NCBI GenBank assembly: GCA_016208205.1
Contig: JACQYP010000177.1
Span: forward strand, 1-5,237
Direction: 5' to 3'
DNA: 5,237 nucleotides
Source of the DNA: Candidatus Desantisiibacteriota bacterium
GTDB taxonomy: Bacteria > UBA9089 > CG2-30-40-21
In this document: piece by piece, positions 1 through 5,099 of the stretch
Position numbering within the stretch: the stretch's first letter is position 1
How the letters are laid out: the number at the start of each line of letters is the position of its first letter
Made by a program: the position numbers and the translations under genes
Notes under the pieces: generated by a model
Told to the model about the DNA's origin: nothing
Databases searched by the model: none
What the model saw: only the letters and a program-made list of their open reading frames with translations

Positions 1-683
1 ATGCTAACCCAACAAATCCCAAGTATTATAATAACCTTGGGGTAGCATATTATGCAGATAATTCGTTGGATCTGGCACAAGCTCAATATCAAAAGGCATT
101 GGAATTAATGCCTGATGACATGGATGTCCATATCAATCTTGGAGCGGTTTATCATGATAAAGGGCTTTTGCAGGAATCGATTCATGAATATGAAAAGGCA
201 TTAAGACAGGGCAATAAAAATAGTCGCATTTACTTTGGATTGGGTGTGGTTTATGCTACTTATGGGGACTTGAAAAAGGCAAGGCTGAATCTTACTCTGG
301 CATTAAAATGTGAACCAGAGTATGAGGAGGCATCTGATATGCTTTCTCTTTTGGATAATCCAAAGCGGCTATACTTAAATTTTGCAGACAAATATTATCG
401 TGCAGGCAACTATGACCTATCGATAGAGTTATATAGCCGAGTACTTAAAATAGACCCTGCCTGTCAGGATGTTTTAATGGGTATGGGGTTGTGCTATTGT
501 CAAAAAGCAGGCGTTCCTATGCAAGATATGATGGCAGAATTATATAAAAATAAGGATATGAACAAAGAGATGGTGTCTTTGCAGACAGAGATTAATCATC
601 CGGCAAAGATTCTTGAGAGTAATTCAGAGATTGATATTTGTAGCATTATTGCTTACAAAGGGATTGTTCAGATGGATTTTTAA
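1..683 (+). CDS. TPR-repeat protein, C-terminal part (open at left edge)
   Basis: The frame is open from base 3 to the TAA at 681-683. Residues upstream of the first possible internal start (TTG at 66) already read as TPR sequence (NNLGVAYY), so this is the end of a longer gene and not a small one. Counting from base 3 (226 residues), four 34-residue tetratricopeptide units are visible: about 7-40, 41-74 (INLGAVYHDKG), 75-108 (FGLGVVYATYGDLKKA) and, after a 12-residue linker, 121-154 (FADKYYRAGNYDLSIELY), with the first helix of a fifth at 155-166. The rest, to residue 226, is a non-repetitive tail without a domain I recognise. TPR units form helical scaffolds for protein-protein contacts; the partner cannot be deduced. 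The gene lies on the same strand as folD but is separated from it by a repeat element. TPR assignment is firm, specific function unknown. Confidence 0.88.
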   Translation, partial: ANPTNPKYYNNLGVAYYADNSLDLAQAQYQKALELMPDDMDVHINLGAVYHDKGLLQESIHEYEKALRQGNKNSRIYFGLGVVYATYGDLKKARLNLTLALKCEPEYEEASDMLSLLDNPKRLYLNFADKYYRAGNYDLSIELYSRVLKIDPACQDVLMGMGLCYCQKAGVPMQDMMAELYKNKDMNKEMVSLQTEINHPAKILESNSEIDICSIIAYKGIVQMDF

Positions 684-695
684 TGCAATATTAAA

Positions 696-867
696 CCACA
701 GATTACACAGATTTTCACAGATTATTGAAGAAAGGTGGAGAATTATTCGTAGTAACCCCATCCCCGATCAGAGTCGAGGACAAGTTTATAGGGTTACACA
801 AGCTGAGTTACCCGCTAAAGCGGATTACTACGAACAATTAATCTGTGACAATCTGTGTAATCTGTGG
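696..867. mobile_element. Composite inverted-repeat (MITE-like) non-coding element, CCACAGATT arms
   Basis: The outer arms 696-723 and 840-867 are inverted copies matching at 27 of 28 bases. Each carries three CACAGA (or TCTGTG) words spaced 9-10 bp apart. A second perfect 10-bp inverted pair lies inside (TTCGTAGTAA at 746-755, TTACTACGAA at 825-834). Within that are a 7-bp pair (GTAACCC 752-758 with GGGTTAC 791-797) and a small hairpin CCGCT-AA-AGCGG (812-823). No protein-coding signal fits: the one long frame across it (613-918) starts inside the TPR gene and simply translates the repeats. The element has no transposase, so if mobile it is non-autonomous. No clear target-site duplication is seen (flanks TTAAA and ATAAA). 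The different spacers on the two sides (22 nt left, 5 nt right) suggest one repeat nested in another. The right arm ends 25 bp before the folD start codon. Confidence 0.72.
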
Positions 868-892
868 ATAAAAATAAGGAGGAAATCAGAAT

Positions 893-1768
893 ATGGCAGC
901 AGTAATAATCAATGGTAAAGAGGTGGCTCAGCAAATACAGGATGAATTGGCTGTAAAGGTTACCGAATTAAAGAGAGAGGGTGTGATTCCGCGATTAGCT
1001 ACCCTTCTTGTTGGTGAGGATCCTGCTTCTCAGGTTTATATTGGTCAAAAACGAAAGGCTTGCGACAGATTGGGTATAATCTCAGACCATCAAACCCTTT
1101 CTGCAAAAATCACAGAGGCAGAGTTGCTGTCTGTTATTGATGGGTTGAACAATGACCCAAAGGTTTCCGGTATCCTTGTCCAACTTCCTGTACCGGAACA
1201 TATTAATTCGGTTAAAATTCTGGATGCTATCTCTCCCCAAAAAGATGTGGATGGGTTTCATCCCTTTAATGTAGGGAAATTTTTTACAGAAAAGTCCTTT
1301 TCTGATATGATTGATAAGGGACTGTTCCTCCCCTGCACACCGTATGGGATTATGGAATTATTAAAAAGATACGATATACCTGTAAGGGGTGCAGATGTTG
1401 TTGTTGTTGGACGAAGCAATATTGTAGGTAAACCCATTACCATGCTTTTACTTGCTGCTGATGCTACGGTTACTGTTTGTCATAGCAGAACAAAGGACTT
1501 AAGAGAGGTTTGCCGAAGGGCTGATATTATTGTCGCAGCTATTGGAAAGCCAAAATTTGTTACTGAAGATATGGTTAAAGATGGTGCGGTTGTTATTGAT
1601 GTTGGTGTTAATAGATTGCCTGAGGGATTAGTAGGTGATGTTGATTATGCTGCTGTTTCCCAGAAGGCTTCAGCAATTACCCCTGTTCCTGGTGGTGTTG
1701 GACCAATGACTATTACCATGTTGATGGCAAATACAATTATGGCCGCCAAAAATCAGGCAGGGATTTAA
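893..1768 (+). CDS. folD: Bifunctional methylenetetrahydrofolate dehydrogenase / methenyltetrahydrofolate cyclohydrolase FolD
   Basis: This cytosolic enzyme interconverts 5,10-methylene-THF and 5,10-methenyl-THF with NADP+ (EC 1.5.1.5) and hydrolyses the latter to 10-formyl-THF (EC 3.5.4.9), supplying one-carbon units for purines, fMet-tRNA and thymidylate. The 291 residues are near the family norm of about 285. The N-terminal catalytic domain has the PASQVYIGQKRKAC motif, with Y49 and catalytic K53, then ILVQLPVP with Q97, and KDVDGFHP with D120. The Rossmann domain has GRSNIVGKP (173-181) and CHSRT (196-200); the terminal signature PVPGGVGPMT is at 264-273. The segment between NVG and PCTP (129-146) is about eight residues longer than in E. 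coli FolD as I remember it. The ATG at 893 is supported by AAGGAGGA at 876-883, nine bases upstream, and by the typical N-terminus. The gene stands alone between repeat-filled intergenic regions. Confidence 0.97.
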   Translation: MAAVIINGKEVAQQIQDELAVKVTELKREGVIPRLATLLVGEDPASQVYIGQKRKACDRLGIISDHQTLSAKITEAELLSVIDGLNNDPKVSGILVQLPVPEHINSVKILDAISPQKDVDGFHPFNVGKFFTEKSFSDMIDKGLFLPCTPYGIMELLKRYDIPVRGADVVVVGRSNIVGKPITMLLLAADATVTVCHSRTKDLREVCRRADIIVAAIGKPKFVTEDMVKDGAVVIDVGVNRLPEGLVGDVDYAAVSQKASAITPVPGGVGPMTITMLMANTIMAAKNQAGI

Positions 1769-1773
1769 GTTAG

Positions 1774-1801
1774 CCACAGAGAACACAGAGTTCACAGAGA
1801 C
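1774..1801. repeat. CACAGA 9-bp tandem motif downstream of folD
   Basis: Three CACAGA words begin at 1775, 1784 and 1793, an exact 9-bp spacing, six bases after the folD stop codon. The layout resembles each arm of the 696-867 element, but the bases between the words are GA/GT-type rather than TT-type. It looks like a related, separate dispersed repeat family. No inverted partner is visible before the next gene, so it is either a solo arm or a short tandem motif. Confidence 0.6.
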
Positions 1802-1850
1802 ATATCCTCTCAAAAAAGCAAGGAAAATGTTTCGAGCTGTACGATTATCT

Positions 1851-1878
1851 TAGCCCCATAGGGGTAATATGTTTGTAG
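1851..1878 (+). repeat. REP-like palindromic unit A
   Basis: The unit has the core AGCCCCATAGGGGT followed by AATATGTTTGTAG. CCCC-ATA-GGGG forms a short perfect stem, and the tail ends in GTAG, the type of tetranucleotide often seen beside REP palindromes. The same core and tail recur, direct or inverted, at 1900-1923, 1927-1950 and 1973-2000, so this is one member of a local cluster. No REP-associated transposase gene is in the window. Confidence 0.6.
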
Positions 1879-1899
1879 CCATATGTTCACCTCACCAAT

Positions 1900-1950
1900 T
1901 AAACCCCATAGGGGTGACATGTTAAGAACATGTCGCTCCTATGGAGCTTT
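1900..1950 (+). terminator. Paired REP-like units B and C forming a long hairpin; possible folD terminator
   Basis: Unit B (1900-1923) and unit C (1927-1950) are inverted copies matching at 19 of 24 positions, including eight consecutive pairs (GACATGTT with AACATGTC) around a 3-nt AAG loop. Several mismatches would be G-U pairs in RNA. The hairpin is followed by a T-rich run (TTTTCTTGTTTGTTTT, 1948-1963), so on the + strand it has the form of a rho-independent terminator about 130 nt past the folD stop. The units clearly belong to a repeat family; the terminator role is inferred. Confidence 0.45.
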
Positions 1951-1960
1951 TCTTGTTTGT

Positions 1961-2012
1961 TTTGTCCATATTCTACAAACATTTCGCCCCGCTGGGGCTA
2001 AATATGGACAAA
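1961..2012. repeat. REP-like unit D inside a perfect 12-bp inverted repeat
   Basis: TTTGTCCATATT (1961-1972) is perfectly complementary to AATATGGACAAA (2001-2012). Between them lies CTACAAACAT and the hairpin GCCCC-GCT-GGGGC (1986-1998), which is unit A's layout on the opposite strand with a changed core loop. The two nested stems could extrude as a cruciform or fold in RNA from either strand. Protein frames crossing it (1883-2128 and 1941-2147) only translate the repeats. Confidence 0.65.
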
Positions 2013-2157
2013 GGACAGCTTGTAGTGGTACACCTTCTTATGTTAATTCGTGTGCCGGTTGCCAAGCATCAATATCTTCAAACCATTCGCAGGGACAAGC
2101 TTCATTACTCTCCAACCTTGAATATTGAACAAGTAGTTACCAAGTAAAAGAATTATT
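2013..2157. other. Gene-free remainder of the folD to rluB intergenic region
   Basis: Between the palindrome cluster and the next ribosome binding site there is no gene I can support. A 32-codon minus-strand frame (2136 down to 2038) has protein-like composition at its end (CEWFEDIDAW) but has no ribosome binding site or good start, and may be a gene remnant. A promoter for the rluB-pheT pair should lie here or upstream. The best -35-like word is TTGAAC (2125-2130), but no well-spaced -10 box is convincing. Confidence 0.35.
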
Positions 2158-2163
2158 GAGGTG
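2158..2163 (+). promoter_or_regulatory. Ribosome binding site that fixes the rluB-like start
   Basis: GAGGTG lies six bases before the ATG at 2170. The in-frame GTG at 2161-2163 is part of this Shine-Dalgarno sequence and has no site of its own at proper spacing, so the ATG at 2170 is the better start. Confidence 0.7.
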
Positions 2164-2169
2164 AATTGT

Positions 2170-2874
2170 ATGAAAGAACGATTACAAAAGATTATGGCTC
2201 GGGCAGGGATTGCTTCCAGAAGAAAATCTGAAGAGTTAATCACGACCGGGTGTGTTACTGTTGATGGTCAGACAGTTACTAAGCTTGGTACCACGGTTGA
2301 TTCGAGTGTATCATTAATCAGGGTTTCCGGAACACCAATAAGGATGGAGAATAAGGTTTACATCCTTCTCTATAAGCCAAAGGGATTCGTAACCACCCTT
2401 TGTGATGAGTTTAATCGTCCAAAGGTTACAGACCTCCTGCAGGGTGTAAGGGAAAGGGTCTTTCCAGTAGGCAGGCTTGATTACGATACAGAGGGGTTGC
2501 TCCTTTTAACCAATGACGGTGAGTTTACCAATGAGCTTATACATCCAAAATTCAAGATACCAAAGGTTTATATTGCCAAACTAAAGGATAGGGTTGAACC
2601 TGAGAAGATAAATGTCTTGAGAAATGGCATACGGCTTGAGGATGGCTGGACAAAGCCGGCTAAGGTATTGGTTATGAAAGAAACATCTGCCTTTACTGTG
2701 CTGAGAATTACTATCTATGAAGGCAGAAAACGGCAGCTGAAACGGATGGCAGATGCTATCGGTCATCCAATTATGGAGTTAAAAAGGATTCAGTTTGGTC
2801 CATACTCGCTGGGTCAGATGCAAAAGGGACAATGGCAGTATGTAAAACGGTTACAGATAGTAAAGCAACCATAA
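2170..2874 (+). CDS. rluB: RsuA/RluB/RluE/RluF-family rRNA pseudouridine synthase
   Basis: Enzymes of this family isomerise one uridine of ribosomal RNA to pseudouridine (RsuA in 16S rRNA, RluB/E/F in 23S rRNA). The 234-residue protein begins with an S4 RNA-binding domain (about 3-60: RLQKIMARAGIASRRKSEELI, split here as RLQKIMARAG and IASRRKSEELI, with VTVDG at 29-33). The synthase domain follows: YKPKGFVTT (68-76), the catalytic motif VGRLDYDTEGLLLLTNDG with D104 as the expected nucleophile, and the family motif EGRKRQLKRM near the C-terminus. Length is typical and no key residue is missing. The ATG at 2170 is chosen over the GTG at 2161 because of Shine-Dalgarno position and because family members begin close to RLQK. 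It lies 22 nt before pheT on the same strand, so co-transcription is likely. RluB-like is the best guess; the target nucleotide cannot be decided from sequence alone. Confidence 0.9.
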   Translation: MKERLQKIMARAGIASRRKSEELITTGCVTVDGQTVTKLGTTVDSSVSLIRVSGTPIRMENKVYILLYKPKGFVTTLCDEFNRPKVTDLLQGVRERVFPVGRLDYDTEGLLLLTNDGEFTNELIHPKFKIPKVYIAKLKDRVEPEKINVLRNGIRLEDGWTKPAKVLVMKETSAFTVLRITIYEGRKRQLKRMADAIGHPIMELKRIQFGPYSLGQMQKGQWQYVKRLQIVKQP

Positions 2875-2896
2875 GGCAATAAAAAGGAGTTAAAAC

Positions 2897-4990
2897 ATGA
2901 AGGTTTCTTATAATTGGTTAAAAGAAAATGTAGCTATTAATATCCCTCCACATGAGCTATCAGACAAACTGACCATGGCCGGGCTTGAGGTAGCCGGCAT
3001 AGAGGAAAAAGATGAAGATTATATAATAGATATTGAGCTTACTGTTAATCGCGGTGATTGTTTGAGTATCATGGGCATGGCTCGTGAGGTGTCTGCTATC
3101 ATGAACATTGCTTTTGAGCCTCCTGAAATCCTGCAATTAAAAGGGGAAAACCTGAGTAAGATTGATATTTCTTTGCAAAATCCAGAGCTTTGTCCGAGAT
3201 ATACGGCAAGGGTTATTCAGGGTATAAGGGTTGAGCCATCGCCTTTATGGCTACAGAACAAGCTGAATGGGTTTGGGATACGACCGATAAATAATATCGT
3301 TGATGTGACTAATTTTTGCCTTGCTGAGCTTGGACACCCTATGCATGCCTTTGATTATAACCTGATTAATGGGAAAAATATCATTATCCGTCAAGCATTG
3401 GAGGATGAAAAGATATTGGCATTGGATGAGAAAGAATATGAGCTTTCTCAAGAGATGCTCCTTATTACAGACAAGATGTCTCCCCTTGCCTTAGCCGGTA
3501 TCATTGGCGGTAATGCAACAAGGGTGAATGATAATACAACTACAATTCTTATGGAATGTGCCTGTTTTTCACCGTCATCCGTAAGAAAAACTGCCCGATT
3601 GCTTGGCATTCAAACAGAATCATCCTATCGTTTTGAAAGAGGGGTTGACCCGCAAGGGCTTATTCGTGCTCAGGATAGGGCAGCAGGGTTAATCCTTTCC
3701 ATGTGTCCGGGAGCAAAGGTATCGGGTATCATTGATTGCTATCCAACTACCATACCCTCCATTGATATCTTGCTGAGGATAGAAAGGGTAAACAGGATAC
3801 TGGGAACAGAGGTTACCCCTGAGGAGATGAGAGATATATTGATAAGATTGGGGTTTGAGGTAGAACCCATTGTCTTCCATGCCTATACCCTGGCAGTAAA
3901 GGTGCCCTCTTTCCGCAAGGATATTACCAGAGAGATTGATATTGTGGAAGAGATAGTCAGGATACATGGATATGAAAAGGTACCTGTTTCCTTGCCGTCT
4001 TTGACCTCCGTAGCCTTCAAGAAAAAGGCTCAGATTGTTAATGAAAAGGCAAAAGACATCTTGTGTGGATGTGGCTTAAATGAGGTAATAACTTACTCAT
4101 TCCTGAACCCTGAGATGTTGGATAAGGTAGGACAGGCATTCTTGCCTGTCAACAATCCTGTCAATAATCAGGCATTCTTGCCTGTCAATCATGTGGTTGT
4201 GTCTAATCCATTGAGTGAAGAAGGGAGGCTGTTGACCCATTCCCTTATCCCTAATCTGCTTGAGGTTGTAGCACGGAATATAAATCAAGGGAATGGTCAG
4301 GTAAAGATATTTGAGATTGCCAAAGTATTTTTTAAGTCTTGCGATAATGATTTGCCTGTAGAGCAGGAACATCTTGTGATAATGATCCGGGATGATGGGG
4401 ATAAGGTTAGATGGGATGGAGAAAAGCAAAAGGGATTAAGTTTTTATGATCTATCCGGCATTCTTCATGCCTTGTTTGCAGAGTTGGGTATTTGCGAATA
4501 TACATTAGAAGAGACAGAAGACAAAAAATTTCATCCATATGTGTGTGCTGCGATAATGGTCAAAGATGAAAAACTTGGCTCAATCGGTCAAATCAACCCG
4601 GATATTACAGAAAACCTTAAATTGCCTCAAAATATCTATGCCCTGGAAATAGAATGGCAAAAAATAATGACACTCGCTGATTTTACCCGGAAATTTACCC
4701 CATTACCAAGGTATCCGTCTGTGATACGGGATATTGCTATTCTGGCTGAGAATGAGATGCCATCCTCTAAAATAGTTGAGATAATCCGGGAAGCAGGCAA
4801 TTCATTGATTGAAGATATCAGACTGTTTGACTTGTATCATGGAGAACAGGTTTCTGAGGGGTATAAAAGTCTGGCTTATTCCATTACCTATCGCTCACCT
4901 GATAAGACTTTGACAGAGAATGAGGTGGGTATGGTTCATGAAGGGATAATCCAATTATTGATGGAAAGGTTGGGGGTAAGGGTGCGATGA
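2897..4990 (+). CDS. pheT: Phenylalanyl-tRNA synthetase beta subunit, short form without the tRNA-binding OB domain
   Basis: This is the beta chain of the alpha2-beta2 synthetase that charges tRNA-Phe (EC 6.1.1.20) and edits mischarged Tyr-tRNA-Phe. The N-terminal B1 segment (MKVSYNWLKENV, then LTMAGLEVAGIE) runs directly at about residue 42 into DIELTVNRGDCLSIMGMARE. The EMAP/OB tRNA-binding domain of about 100 residues that usually separates these segments is absent, giving 697 aa instead of roughly 800. The B3/B4 editing domain spans about 100-265 (RPINNIVDVTNF, ELGHPMHAFD, SSYRFERGVDP). B5 spans about 290-361 (RKDITREIDIVEEIVRIHGYEKVP), the catalytic-like core about 375-595, and the FDX-ACB anticodon-binding domain 600-697 (PRYPSVIRDIA). 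Residues 413-432 are an in-frame repeat insertion. The start ATG has AAAGGAG at 2883-2889, seven bases upstream. The usual partner pheS is not adjacent; an rRNA pseudouridine synthase gene is upstream instead. Confidence 0.96.
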   Translation: MKVSYNWLKENVAINIPPHELSDKLTMAGLEVAGIEEKDEDYIIDIELTVNRGDCLSIMGMAREVSAIMNIAFEPPEILQLKGENLSKIDISLQNPELCPRYTARVIQGIRVEPSPLWLQNKLNGFGIRPINNIVDVTNFCLAELGHPMHAFDYNLINGKNIIIRQALEDEKILALDEKEYELSQEMLLITDKMSPLALAGIIGGNATRVNDNTTTILMECACFSPSSVRKTARLLGIQTESSYRFERGVDPQGLIRAQDRAAGLILSMCPGAKVSGIIDCYPTTIPSIDILLRIERVNRILGTEVTPEEMRDILIRLGFEVEPIVFHAYTLAVKVPSFRKDITREIDIVEEIVRIHGYEKVPVSLPSLTSVAFKKKAQIVNEKAKDILCGCGLNEVITYSFLNPEMLDKVGQAFLPVNNPVNNQAFLPVNHVVVSNPLSEEGRLLTHSLIPNLLEVVARNINQGNGQVKIFEIAKVFFKSCDNDLPVEQEHLVIMIRDDGDKVRWDGEKQKGLSFYDLSGILHALFAELGICEYTLEETEDKKFHPYVCAAIMVKDEKLGSIGQINPDITENLKLPQNIYALEIEWQKIMTLADFTRKFTPLPRYPSVIRDIAILAENEMPSSKIVEIIREAGNSLIEDIRLFDLYHGEQVSEGYKSLAYSITYRSPDKTLTENEVGMVHEGIIQLLMERLGVRVR
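4131..4192 (+). repeat. In-frame palindromic 12-bp modular repeat inside pheT
   Basis: Five 12-bp modules follow one another from 4133: CAGGCATTCTTG, CCTGTCAACAAT, CCTGTCAATAAT, CAGGCATTCTTG, CCTGTCAATCAT. They encode QAFL, PVNN, PVNN, QAFL, PVNH (residues 413-432). An exact 20-bp direct repeat occurs at 4133-4152 and 4169-4188, 36 bp apart. The first copy forms a perfect stem GACAGGCA-TTCT-TGCCTGTC (4131-4150); the second keeps a 6-bp stem (4169-4184). The block falls between the YSFLNPEML and VVVSNPLSEE segments of the core, where other PheT proteins have a short variable loop. It appears to be a dispersed repeat tolerated in a surface loop. Confidence 0.8.
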
Positions 4991-5017
4991 ATTAAATTAT
5001 ACTCAGGCCTCTGGGCA

Positions 5018-5039
5018 GGGCAGGCACAGGGGCCTGCCC
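5018..5039. repeat. GGGCAGGC/GCCTGCCC hairpin repeat downstream of pheT
   Basis: A perfect 8-bp GC-rich stem (5018-5025 with 5032-5039) encloses a 6-nt loop, 27 bases after the pheT stop. It is not followed by a T run on the + strand, so it is not a classical intrinsic terminator. Its form suits a dispersed palindromic repeat, though it could still slow or protect the 3' end of the pheT transcript. Confidence 0.55.
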
Positions 5040-5051
5040 CTACATTGAGAC

Positions 5052-5068
5052 GGTGCGTATAACGCACC
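5052..5068. repeat. GGTGCGT-ATA-ACGCACC hairpin
   Basis: A perfect 7-bp stem with a 3-nt loop lies between the convergent ends of pheT and the minus-strand gene. With the GGGCAGGC hairpin it gives two strong stems within about 50 bp, so the region could act on transcripts from both sides. No T tract supports a strict terminator call on either strand. Confidence 0.5.
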
Positions 5069-5074
5069 CTGCCT

Positions 5075-5095
5075 GATAACCGATTACCGATAACC
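5075..5095. repeat. Three tandem 7-bp units GATAACC/GATTACC/GATAACC
   Basis: Three adjacent 7-bp units differ at a single base in the middle copy. The array ends four bases before the stop codon of the minus-strand partial gene. It is a short tandem repeat with no role that can be read from the sequence. Confidence 0.5.
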
Positions 5096-5099
5096 ATCC

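Noticed and set aside
696..867. CRISPR-like reading of the repeated CACAGA words
   Set aside because: The words are spaced 9-10 bp and sit in two inverted arms; there are no spacer-length intervals and no cas gene.
613..918. 101-codon plus-strand frame overlapping the TPR gene, the inverted-repeat element and the folD start
   Set aside because: It starts inside the TPR coding region, runs through both repeat arms and ends inside folD; the translation is repeat sequence with no family resemblance and no ribosome binding site.
1883..2147. Two overlapping plus-strand frames of 81 and 68 codons across the palindrome cluster
   Set aside because: Both are translations of the REP-like units in two frames and have no upstream ribosome binding site or domain.
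2125..2156. Sigma-70 promoter before the rluB-like gene (TTGAAC with a downstream A/T box)
   Set aside because: Candidate -10 words are at spacings of 14 or 20 bp and match the consensus poorly.
2161..2163. GTG as the start codon of the pseudouridine synthase
   Set aside because: It is part of the Shine-Dalgarno sequence GAGGTG; the ATG at 2170 has correct spacing and gives the usual family N-terminus.
3689..3967. 92-codon minus-strand frame opposite pheT
   Set aside because: Lies wholly opposite conserved B5 domain coding sequence, with no ribosome binding site or recognisable motif.
4097..4429. 110-codon minus-strand frame opposite pheT
   Set aside because: Shadow of the pheT coding strand; its repeated RQECL words only reflect the palindromic repeat read backwards.
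5018..5045. Classical rho-independent terminator of pheT
   Set aside because: The stem is strong but is followed by CTACATTG, not a T tract.
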